Below are positions 1 through 5,149 of a stretch of 5,537 nucleotides of DNA, piece by piece (position 1 is the stretch's first letter; the number at the start of each line of letters is the position of its first letter). Below the pieces are notes generated by a model. The model was not told the DNA's origin. It did no database searches and saw nothing but the letters and a program-made list of their open reading frames with translations. The position numbers and the translations under genes were made by a program. The stretch is from an uncultured Candidatus Melainabacteria bacterium (GTDB lineage Bacteria > Cyanobacteriota > Vampirovibrionia > Gastranaerophilales > Gastranaerophilaceae): NCBI GenBank assembly GCA_934692665.1, contig CAKUUG010000059.1:1-5537 (forward strand). The letters run 5' to 3'.

Positions 1-174
1 ACCCATCTGAAGACCGAGCTTTTTTGCTTCATTAGAGCGAGAAACAACACACCCGTCATTGTTTGACAAAACACAAACAGGCTTCCCTAAAAGCTCAGGT
101 TTTAGAAGCCTTTCGCAAGAAACAAAAAAATTGTTACAATCAACAAGTGCTATTACTCTTTTTTTCTTTTTCAA
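1..174 (-). CDS. umuC: UmuC-type Y-family DNA polymerase, N-terminal fragment (runs off the window)
   Basis: Only the first 58 codons are present; the gene continues past position 1. The translation carries the classic UmuC N-terminus: ALVDCNNFFVSCERLL at residues 9-24, then GKPVCVLSNNDGCVVSR (30-46) and NEAKKLGLQMG (48-58). These belong to the palm/fingers of the lesion-bypass polymerase that becomes Pol V with cleaved UmuD. D12 aligns with the first metal-binding aspartate, and F17 sits at the steric-gate position, which is Tyr in E. coli UmuC. I place the start at TTG 174-172, giving MKKKKRVIALVD, because an AGGAG lies 9 bases upstream and no in-frame ATG is available. The start is 2 bases after the repressor stop, so the two genes are almost certainly cotranscribed and coupled. 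The family is certain; the exact start is likely but not proven. Confidence 0.93.
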   Translation of the reverse strand, partial: MKKKKRVIALVDCNNFFVSCERLLKPELLGKPVCVLSNNDGCVVSRSNEAKKLGLQMG

Positions 175-176
175 AG

Positions 177-758
177 TCAAAATCTCCTAACGTTTCCGAT
201 TGCAACACCAAAAACGCTCAAAGAAAATTTCGGTCTCAATATAGGGTAGTTCTCATTTTCCGGTTTCAGATAGTAGCCTTTTGAATCTTTTTTGTAGGTT
301 TTTAAAGTAAATTCGTTATCTATTATTGCAAGAACAACGTCATCTATTTTTGCTTCTTGTGTTTTTTTGATAACAATATAATCACCATCCAATATTCCAA
401 TATTACACATAGAATCGCCTGATACCCTAAAAACAAAAGTAGAAGGGGAATTTATGTTCAACAATTCATCCATAGAAATACGTTTTTCGATTTTGTCATC
501 CATAATAGAAGCAAAACCTGCTTTTACATAAGAAGAAACCAACTTCGCACCAAAAATATCGTTGTTTATATACAAATTTCCATTAATAGAAAGTACGATA
601 TTTTTATTTTTTAAAACTTCAAAATATTGCTTAATTGAATTTTTAGATTTAAAATTCAAGTCATTTTTTATTTGCTCATAACTTGGAAGTGCAAGATTTT
701 TGTATTCTTGTTTTAATTTTTCAAGAAAATCTTTTTGTTTTGTAGTTAAAGTTTCCAT
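177..758 (-). CDS. LexA/UmuD hybrid: self-cleaving S24 repressor with winged-helix N-terminus, partner of UmuC
   Basis: The 193-residue protein has two parts. Residues 1-65 resemble the LexA winged helix-turn-helix (LTTKQKDFLEKL at the start, PSYEQIKNDL around 25-34, then a recognition-helix-like SKNSIKQYFEVLKNKNIV). Residues 72-193 are a peptidase S24 domain closer to UmuD than to LexA: VKAGFAS with the presumed scissile A80-G81 bond, DELL (97-100), VSGDSM with nucleophile S116, GILDGDYIVI (121-130), and NEFTLK with general base K153. UmuD itself is about 139 residues with no DNA-binding domain, so the extra N-terminus indicates a repressor, as in Acinetobacter UmuDAb. RecA-stimulated autocleavage should both derepress the operon and produce a UmuD'-like polymerase subunit. 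The ATG at 758 has no Shine-Dalgarno site, but a promoter sits so close that the mRNA may be leaderless. Fold and catalytic residues are clear; the dual role is inferred. Confidence 0.9.
   Translation of the reverse strand: METLTTKQKDFLEKLKQEYKNLALPSYEQIKNDLNFKSKNSIKQYFEVLKNKNIVLSINGNLYINNDIFGAKLVSSYVKAGFASIMDDKIEKRISMDELLNINSPSTFVFRVSGDSMCNIGILDGDYIVIKKTQEAKIDDVVLAIIDNEFTLKTYKKDSKGYYLKPENENYPILRPKFSLSVFGVAIGNVRRF
184..188 (-). promoter_or_regulatory. Shine-Dalgarno site for umuC that decides a TTG start
   Basis: The minus strand reads AGGAG inside the last codons of the repressor gene. It lies 9 bases before the TTG at 174-172. The other in-frame TTG (180-178) is only 3 bases from it, too close for efficient initiation. 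The alternative start is therefore less likely. Confidence 0.6.
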
Positions 759-764
759 AACAAT

Positions 765-793
765 ATTATGTACACATGTACATAAAAAGTCAA
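765..793 (-). promoter_or_regulatory. Sigma70-type promoter of the repressor-umuC operon, predicted leaderless
   Basis: On the minus strand, TTGACT (793-788) and CATAAT (770-765) are separated by exactly 17 bases, each a 5/6 match to consensus. Six bases separate the -10 from the ATG at 758, so transcription would start at or next to the A of the start codon. There is no ribosome-binding site between them, which fits a leaderless message. The whole promoter lies in the 36-base gap after the deaminase stop codon and contains the palindromic operator. Confidence 0.72.
766..785. promoter_or_regulatory. Perfect 8-4-8 palindromic operator, candidate SOS box
   Basis: The site is TTATGTAC-ACAT-GTACATAA: two perfect 8-base arms around a 4-base spacer. 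Its core, GTAC-N4-GTAC, resembles the motif reported for cyanobacterial LexA (RGTACNNNDGTWCB), although the first and last bases of that consensus do not match. It differs from the Gram-positive GAAC-N4-GTTC and proteobacterial CTGT-N8-ACAG boxes. It covers most of the promoter spacer and the upstream part of the -10, so a bound dimer would block RNA polymerase. Autoregulation by the adjacent LexA/UmuD-like protein is inferred. I saw no second GTAC-N4-GTAC site in the window. Confidence 0.75.
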
Positions 794-794
794 A

Positions 795-1880
795 TTATTT
801 TATTTTGTAGCCTTGGATGAATTTTTTTGGCAAATATTCGCCCAAAGTAATCACAAGCACTCTTTCATCAAAATTCAATATCAAAAGAGTGCTGTTTTGT
901 GCATATTTTTGTCTTATTCTGCCCAGTGTTTTTATTGAGACAATTTTGTCTAAATATTTTATATTTTCATTTTTTGCATATTCATCACCAAAATAAGAAA
1001 TTGCTCGTATTTTCAAATCTTTTTCAATGCTTCTGGCTTTATATACGCAAGCCTCTAATGGTTCAACGTGCCATCTTTTTGTCCAGTCGGCTTTGCTTTT
1101 TGAGTATATATTTTCATCAGTCAGAATTGTGCAAGCTATATTTTGGTTTGAAATATTAGTCATTGTGTTGCTTTTGTATGTATCAAACGATGTTTTTAAC
1201 AATTTGCAGATATCTTCATTAGAAATTTTCTTTTCTTGCATAACTCCTTTTGCACTGGCAGAAGAAAGTATTTCTTTGTTTGGCGAATAAACATTTGATG
1301 TAATAAAATCTTTATAAGGCAACAATTCGCACAATTTTGTAGCACGAACAAAAACCCCTAGTTCGTCATTCTTTTCAAAAGAAAAAATTGTCGTATTATC
1401 ATCAAAACAACGATTTGTATTAAGCCAAGACAAACAATCCTCGCAAGGTACAGCTGTTTTTGTCATGTTTTCAAATTTTATACTTTGTGCCATACAAAGG
1501 TATTTTATTTTGAAAACAAACTCATTGGAATCGCTTTTTGAAAACCTGATTAATGCATCATTATAGGCAGAAAGTATAGCACTTCTTTCGCCGCAAATTG
1601 AAGAAATATCGTTTCTTGTATTGTTAAAATTTGTACCTATTGACCAGTATCCGTCATACGTACAAGCATTTGTCGCAAAGCCTCTGCCTGTAATATTTCC
1701 AGCTTTTACATTGATAAGAGCCAATTCATGAGCTTCTAAAAGTTTTTGAAGTATTGTAACTTTTTCAGTATTGTCGATTTCAAAATCAATTTCTGATACA
1801 AAAGGAATTTTAAAAACATCTATCCCATATTTTTTAAAAAGATAAGAAACTTCTTTAGTATTTTGTGTATTGTTTAGCAT
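795..1880 (-). CDS. Tandem cytidine-deaminase-fold protein, first domain intact, second degenerate
   Basis: The 361-residue protein has two cytidine deaminase (CDA)-like repeats after a helical N-terminus of about 40 residues. Domain 1 (about 45-195) has GTNFNN (82-87), the zinc/catalytic segment CGERSAI (C96, E98), PCEDC (C146, C149) and the terminal LLPYKDF (186-192). This gives three cysteine zinc ligands and the proton-shuttling glutamate. Domain 2 (about 220-355) keeps HVE (271-273) and an end motif YLPKKF (349-354), but where PCGxCRQ is expected it reads TLGRIRQ (318-324), so the zinc cysteines are lost. This active-plus-degenerate layout matches E. coli Cdd (294 residues), which hydrolyses cytidine/deoxycytidine to uridine. 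Differences include CGE for HAE/CAE, and Asn86 for the ribose-binding Glu of the NxE motif, so the substrate may differ. It lies 36 bases upstream of the repressor, same strand. ATG 1880 has no clear Shine-Dalgarno site. The fold is well supported; activity and substrate are open. Confidence 0.8.
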   Translation of the reverse strand: MLNNTQNTKEVSYLFKKYGIDVFKIPFVSEIDFEIDNTEKVTILQKLLEAHELALINVKAGNITGRGFATNACTYDGYWSIGTNFNNTRNDISSICGERSAILSAYNDALIRFSKSDSNEFVFKIKYLCMAQSIKFENMTKTAVPCEDCLSWLNTNRCFDDNTTIFSFEKNDELGVFVRATKLCELLPYKDFITSNVYSPNKEILSSASAKGVMQEKKISNEDICKLLKTSFDTYKSNTMTNISNQNIACTILTDENIYSKSKADWTKRWHVEPLEACVYKARSIEKDLKIRAISYFGDEYAKNENIKYLDKIVSIKTLGRIRQKYAQNSTLLILNFDERVLVITLGEYLPKKFIQGYKIK

Positions 1881-1932
1881 AAATTTTGTCGTTAACTCAC
1901 TAAGATAAATTTGTTTGTAATATATTAAAACC

Positions 1933-1951
1933 GCAAAAAAATTTTTTTTGC
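1933..1951. repeat. GC-bounded A7/T8 tract in the deaminase leader
   Basis: The plus strand reads GC, seven A, eight T, GC, forming 9-base arms around one central T. It lies between the predicted transcription start and the deaminase ATG. It could be intrinsically curved DNA or a weak hairpin. No function can be assigned. Confidence 0.4.
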
Positions 1952-1966
1952 AAGTATCTCAACAAA

Positions 1967-1972
1967 ATTATA
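1967..1972 (-). promoter_or_regulatory. Probable -10 element of the deaminase gene
   Basis: The minus strand reads a perfect TATAAT. A weak -35 candidate, TTGCTT (1996-1991), lies 18 bases upstream and overlaps the dyad at 1986-2007. The expected start near 1960 gives a leader of about 80 bases before ATG 1880. In such AT-rich DNA a TATAAT alone is modest evidence. Confidence 0.5.
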
Positions 1973-1985
1973 CAATCCCTCTAAA

Positions 1986-2007
1986 GTTGTAAGCAAATGC
2001 TTACAAC
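1986..2007. promoter_or_regulatory. 22-bp dyad, candidate operator over the deaminase -35
   Basis: Perfect 10-base arms GTTGTAAGCA / TGCTTACAAC flank a 2-base AA centre. It overlaps the putative -35 of the deaminase promoter. There is no T-run after it on either strand, which argues against an intrinsic terminator, and the 2-base centre suits a dimeric DNA-binding protein better than an RNA hairpin. It is unrelated to the GTAC palindrome at 766-785, so a different regulator is implied. Confidence 0.55.
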
Positions 2008-2170
2008 AAGGATTGATAATTTTCCTCTTATTGTGCGACAAAAACAACACAAAACCCAATATCTGGTAACCGTCTAACTAAACTTTAATACTCGAATTTA
2101 ACCAATAAATGACCTTTTTCTTATAGACTGCTAAACCACCAACTCCTTTCAAAAGCTTATGTTTAACTCC

Positions 2171-2228
2171 TGTAACATGTATAATTTAAACTGATTGAAT
2201 GTCAGATGCAAGAAAATGAAATGTTACA
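2171..2228. repeat. 8-base inverted repeat flanking a 42-base spacer
   Basis: TGTAACAT (2171-2178) is the exact reverse complement of ATGTTACA (2221-2228). It is short and AT-rich, so it is noted mainly because it lies just before the interleaved repeats at 2250-2300, which share the ATGTTA core. Confidence 0.25.
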
Positions 2229-2249
2229 AAAAATTTACAATCGGTCATA

Positions 2250-2300
2250 GTTAAGAATAATATGTTAAAATTCAACTTTACATTCTTAACATTTTAACAT
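2250..2300. repeat. Two interleaved inverted repeats (A-B-A'-B' order)
   Basis: Arm A GTTAAGAAT (2250-2258) is the exact reverse complement of A' (2282-2290). Arm B ATGTTAAAAT (2262-2271) is the exact reverse complement of B' (2291-2300), which abuts A'. The order A-B-A'-B' permits either two mutually exclusive hairpins or a pseudoknot in RNA. The arms are AT-rich, so chance is a real possibility. It lies about 65 bases past the end of the transporter operon. Confidence 0.45.
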
Positions 2301-2365
2301 TTGGTTGACAAGGCAAAAAAACAAAGTATTAGTAGTTTTTCAACATGTTTTTTGATGAAATGCAA

Positions 2366-2926
2366 CTATAACTTTACAAAATAAAATATTAAAGAAATTC
2401 CTGCCCCAACTAACATGTAGTATATAGGATTGCGACTAAATTTAAAAGTCATAAGATAGAGAAAAACCAATATTGCAAGGGCTTTTAGGTCTAGGGAATG
2501 TATAGAAAAACGACCATTAAAAACCATAGAATAAATTAGTTTTACGGCAACAAAAGAAATTAAAGCACAGCTTGTAGGTCTTAAGACATATAAAATAGAT
2601 TTTACATATTCGTTTTCACAAAATTTTCTATACAAACGAAAAACTTGCGTCGTAATAACTATCATCGGAACAACAAGCCCAATCCCTGCAATAATGGCAC
2701 CCAAAATACCAAGAGTCTTTAGTCCTGCAAATGTTGACATATTAAAACCGATGGGCCCTGGGGTTAAACCGGATATAGCAATCATTTGTGTCAATTCTAC
2801 ATTAGAAAACCAGTGGTGGACTTCTGAAATTCTGTACAAAAAAGGTAAAGAAGCGTACCCGCCGCCAAAAGTAAACAATCCGACTTTAAAAAATTCAAAA
2901 AACAACAACAGACTAGTTTTTAGCAT
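2366..2926 (-). CDS. Short-chain chromate-family (CHR) transporter subunit, second gene of the pair
   Basis: The 186-residue membrane protein is about half the length of classical ChrA (around 400 residues). Near the N-terminus it has FFKVGLFTFGGGYASLPFL (12-30), the CHR signature. This is followed by W39 in HHWFSN and by ISGLTPGPIGFN (51-62), the conserved TPGP loop. Hydrophobic stretches follow at about 72-95, 109-135, 147-162 and 166-184, consistent with five to six membrane segments. CHR half-proteins encoded in pairs are thought to insert in opposite orientations and form one antiporter-like unit; in ChrA the substrate is chromate, exported across the inner membrane. The ATG at 2926 lies inside the upstream gene, with AGGAA (2937-2933) 6 bases before it. 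The two ORFs overlap by 14 bases, so translation is probably coupled. Family is clear; chromate as the real substrate is not shown. Confidence 0.9.
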   Translation of the reverse strand: MLKTSLLLFFEFFKVGLFTFGGGYASLPFLYRISEVHHWFSNVELTQMIAISGLTPGPIGFNMSTFAGLKTLGILGAIIAGIGLVVPMIVITTQVFRLYRKFCENEYVKSILYVLRPTSCALISFVAVKLIYSMVFNGRFSIHSLDLKALAILVFLYLMTFKFSRNPIYYMLVGAGISLIFYFVKL

Positions 2927-3467
2927 TTTTCATTCCTTTTATTTTTTGAATAATTACACCAAGCAAAATTGAAAACAGTATCAAAACAACGGGGCTTATT
3001 TTTAAAATTGATAAAAATAAAATAAATAAAAACCAAAAAATCGTAAAACCATCTACAATGCTTTTTTTCCAAATGTCTTTTAGTGCAAGATATATCAATA
3101 CTATGACTGACAAATTCACACCCCAAAAAATAGCATCTATAAAAGGAATATTGATGATTTTTTCAATTAAGTTTGCAATTATAACAATAGACAGAAATGG
3201 GGACAACGTCATTGCAAAAAGCGATGTCAGAGCTCCTTTGAATTTTTTTAGTTTGTACCCGACAAGAATCGCCATATTTACTGCAATAATTCCTGATAAA
3301 CACTGACTAACACAGTAATAATCGCAAACTTCATCATCAGTGAGCCAGTTTCTTTTTTCAACAAGTTCATCTTTCATAATCGGAATAATTACATAACCAC
3401 CACCTAAAAGAATTACGCCAATTTTGAAAAACGCTTTAAATATATTAAATAAAGTAGCCCTCTCCAT
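2913..3467 (-). CDS. Short-chain chromate-family (CHR) transporter subunit, first gene of the pair
   Basis: The 184-residue protein is paralogous to its downstream neighbour. It has FFKIGVILLGGGYVIIPIM (13-31), NWLTDDEV (40-47) and SQCLSGIIAVNMAILVGY (54-71), then hydrophobic segments at about 79-100, 108-128, 139-155 and 157-174, and a basic C-terminus. The loop that reads TPGP in the partner, and usually contains proline in this family, is LSGII here (57-61), with the proline replaced by Ser58. The pair gives the two halves of a CHR transporter, which would sit together in the cytoplasmic membrane. ATG 3467 begins the signature at the usual distance, but there is no Shine-Dalgarno site, only an A/T run; a TATAAA on the minus strand (3482-3477) is 9 bases upstream. 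It is transcribed divergently from the pab genes. Confidence 0.9.
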   Translation of the reverse strand: MERATLFNIFKAFFKIGVILLGGGYVIIPIMKDELVEKRNWLTDDEVCDYYCVSQCLSGIIAVNMAILVGYKLKKFKGALTSLFAMTLSPFLSIVIIANLIEKIINIPFIDAIFWGVNLSVIVLIYLALKDIWKKSIVDGFTIFWFLFILFLSILKISPVVLILFSILLGVIIQKIKGMKNAKN

Positions 3468-3511
3468 ATTTTTTATTTTATATTAAAAATTATTTATAAT
3501 ATAGTATTTTT
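3468..3511. promoter_or_regulatory. 44-base divergent promoter region between the CHR pair and pab genes
   Basis: This almost pure A/T segment must supply both start regions unless promoters lie inside the genes. On the plus strand TATAAT (3495-3500) lies 11 bases before the pabB-pabC ATG. On the minus strand TATAAA (3482-3477) lies 9 bases before the transporter ATG. Neither has a recognisable -35, and neither start codon has a Shine-Dalgarno site, so both mRNAs would have leaders of only a few bases. The composition makes chance -10 matches likely. Confidence 0.45.
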
Positions 3512-5149
3512 ATGTTTATTTATGGAAACAAAAAATTTACCAATTCGATAAAAACAATAAAAGCCTTTAATAATACTGAATTTTTCAATGCATTAAAAGA
3601 AATTCAAAAGCTTCAGAATGATTTTTATCTAGTTGGATATATTTCTTATCAAGCAAAAGATATTTTTTTAGGCAAAACAATATCCACGGTTTCGCCTTTG
3701 TTGTATTTTGAAGTTTGCAAAAGTTATGAAGATTTTGAAATGCCAAAAGAAAAAATTGCAAATTTATTCATAAAAGAAAACATTGATTTTGAAAAATATT
3801 CTATTTCTATTGAAAAAATAAAAGAATACATTAAACAAGGCACAACTTACGAAGTAAATTATACTTTTTCTAACAATGTTTTTTGCGATACGGACGGATA
3901 CAATTTGTTTTCAAATTTAATTCAAAAACAAAAAACACCTTATTGTGCATATATAAAAAATGAATTCGACGAAATTTTGTCTTTTTCTCCTGAATTGTTT
4001 TTCAGAATCGAAAACAACAAAATCACAACAAAACCAATGAAAGGAACAGTAAAAAGAGAAGGAAAAGACGAAGAAGAAATAAATTTCTTAAAAACAGATG
4101 CAAAAAATCTCGCAGAAAATACAATGATTGTTGATTTGATTAGAAATGATTTGTCAAAAATAAAGTCATCATCCAATATAAAAGCAGAAAAATTATTCGA
4201 AGTCGAAACTCACAAAACTCTACATCAAATGACTTCAACCATCAGTGCAAAAATATCCGAATTTGATTTTTTGGATATTTTGTATTGTCTTTTTCCATGC
4301 GGGTCTATAACAGGTGCTCCAAAAATTTCTACAATGGAAATTATTGACAAATTAGAAAATTATAAAAGAAACATATATTGTGGAATGATTGGCTATTTAT
4401 ATAAAAATGAATGCAATTTTTCAGTCCCTATAAGAATATTAGAAAGAAAAATTCAAGAAAACTTTTTTACCTTTTCACAAGGTGGTGCAATAGTAATAAA
4501 ATCAGACACAAAAGACGAGTGGGAAGAATGTAAAACAAAAAAATTATTTTTGGGTGATTCTATTGATTTTGATTTGATAGAAACTATACTAATAAAAAAC
4601 AACACGCCGCAGTTGTATTTTGAACATTTGAAACGTTTAAACGATTCTTGTAAAACTTTTGGCTTCAAATTTAACAACGATTTGTTTGATGAAAAATTTT
4701 TAAACAACAAAATCGCAAGAATTGTTTTAAAACATTCAGGCGAATACGAAATTCAATACAGGGATTTCGACTTAATAAAAACAAACAAAATACAGATTTC
4801 AAAAACAAAGTTGTATTCAAAAAACTCATTTTTATTTCACAAAACAACTTTTAAACCATGGTATCTTGAAAGTTATGAAAAAATAAAAAGAGGTGAAATT
4901 TTTGATACAATTTTTTTGAATGAAAAAGGCGAATTGACAGAAGGTTCAAGAAGCAATATTTTATTAGAAATCAATGGAACATTATACACGCCACCTGTTG
5001 AGTGCGGTTTGTTAAATGGGGTTTTTCGGCAGAAATTGTTAAATGAAAACAAAATAAAAGAAAAAATATTAAAATATGATGATATTTTCAAAGCTCAAAA
5101 AATATACTTAATAAATTCAATACGTGGAATAGTGGAAGTAAAATTATGA
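3512..5149 (+). CDS. pabB: PabB-PabC fusion: aminodeoxychorismate synthase component I / aminodeoxychorismate lyase
   Basis: The 545-residue cytosolic enzyme combines two steps of p-aminobenzoate synthesis for folate. The PabB part (about 1-345) shows YEVNYT (113-118), SFSPELFFR (157-165), PMKGTVKR (175-182), ENTMIVDLIRNDL (202-214), GSITGAPK (264-271), GMIGY (291-295) and SVPIRIL (304-310). K177 in PMKGT is the lysine that marks aminodeoxychorismate synthase; anthranilate synthase TrpE has Ala there. The PabC part (about 353-545) is a PLP class-IV lyase: IETILIKNNTPQLYFEHLKRL (356-376), PLP lysine K444 in FHKTT, ELTEGSRSN (474-482), and NSIRGIVEV (535-543). The PabB half is shorter than stand-alone PabB (about 450), with a reduced N-terminus, as in other such fusions. 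There is no Shine-Dalgarno site before ATG 3512. The stop overlaps the start of pabA (ATGA), indicating an operon and coupled translation. Confidence 0.95.
   Translation: MFIYGNKKFTNSIKTIKAFNNTEFFNALKEIQKLQNDFYLVGYISYQAKDIFLGKTISTVSPLLYFEVCKSYEDFEMPKEKIANLFIKENIDFEKYSISIEKIKEYIKQGTTYEVNYTFSNNVFCDTDGYNLFSNLIQKQKTPYCAYIKNEFDEILSFSPELFFRIENNKITTKPMKGTVKREGKDEEEINFLKTDAKNLAENTMIVDLIRNDLSKIKSSSNIKAEKLFEVETHKTLHQMTSTISAKISEFDFLDILYCLFPCGSITGAPKISTMEIIDKLENYKRNIYCGMIGYLYKNECNFSVPIRILERKIQENFFTFSQGGAIVIKSDTKDEWEECKTKKLFLGDSIDFDLIETILIKNNTPQLYFEHLKRLNDSCKTFGFKFNNDLFDEKFLNNKIARIVLKHSGEYEIQYRDFDLIKTNKIQISKTKLYSKNSFLFHKTTFKPWYLESYEKIKRGEIFDTIFLNEKGELTEGSRSNILLEINGTLYTPPVECGLLNGVFRQKLLNENKIKEKILKYDDIFKAQKIYLINSIRGIVEVKL

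Larger units (their letters stand above)
1881..2365. other. 485-base intergenic region without a convincing gene
   Basis: Neither strand has an ORF with recognisable protein features; frames are broken every few codons. The part next to the deaminase holds its likely promoter, a 22-bp dyad and an A/T tract. The part near 2171-2300 holds several inverted repeats. A TTGACA at 2305-2310 with TATTAG at 2327-2332 (16-base spacing) could be a plus-strand promoter, but it points at the 3' end of the transporter gene with no sense gene behind it. I see no tRNA, rRNA or riboswitch I recognise. A small RNA is possible but not demonstrated. Confidence 0.55.

Noticed and set aside
63..284. 73-codon plus-strand reading frame
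   Set aside because: It lies antisense to the start of umuC and the end of the repressor gene, both with strong motifs, and its own product has low-complexity Ser/Phe/Lys content with no domain.
899..1290. Two overlapping plus-strand frames of 86-87 codons
   Set aside because: They are antisense to the deaminase C-terminal domain and rich in Phe/Leu/Cys, as expected from reading an AT-rich gene backwards.
1986..2007. The dyad as an intrinsic terminator
   Set aside because: The centre is only 2 bases, the stem is not GC-rich and no T-run follows on either strand; an operator is more plausible.
2206..2250. 14-codon plus-strand micro-ORF (MQENEMLQKIYNRS)
   Set aside because: It has no ribosome-binding site or promoter at a suitable distance, and its length is expected by chance.
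2306..2365. Intrinsic terminator after the CHR operon
   Set aside because: There is a T-run on the minus strand near 2320-2314, but no stable stem precedes it; the TTTCATC/GTTGAAA match has a mismatch and AT-rich arms.
2694..3306. Plus-strand frames of 92 and 82 codons and a minus-strand 68-codon frame within the CHR genes
   Set aside because: All are shadows of the two transporter genes; the signature motifs are in the annotated frames only.
3512..4550. TrpE (anthranilate synthase component I) as the identity of the N-terminal half
   Set aside because: The PMKGT motif has the aminodeoxychorismate-synthase lysine instead of TrpE alanine, and the C-terminus is a PabC lyase.
3940..5091. Three minus-strand frames of 72-85 codons
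   Set aside because: They are antisense to the PabB-PabC fusion, which is continuous with conserved motifs throughout.
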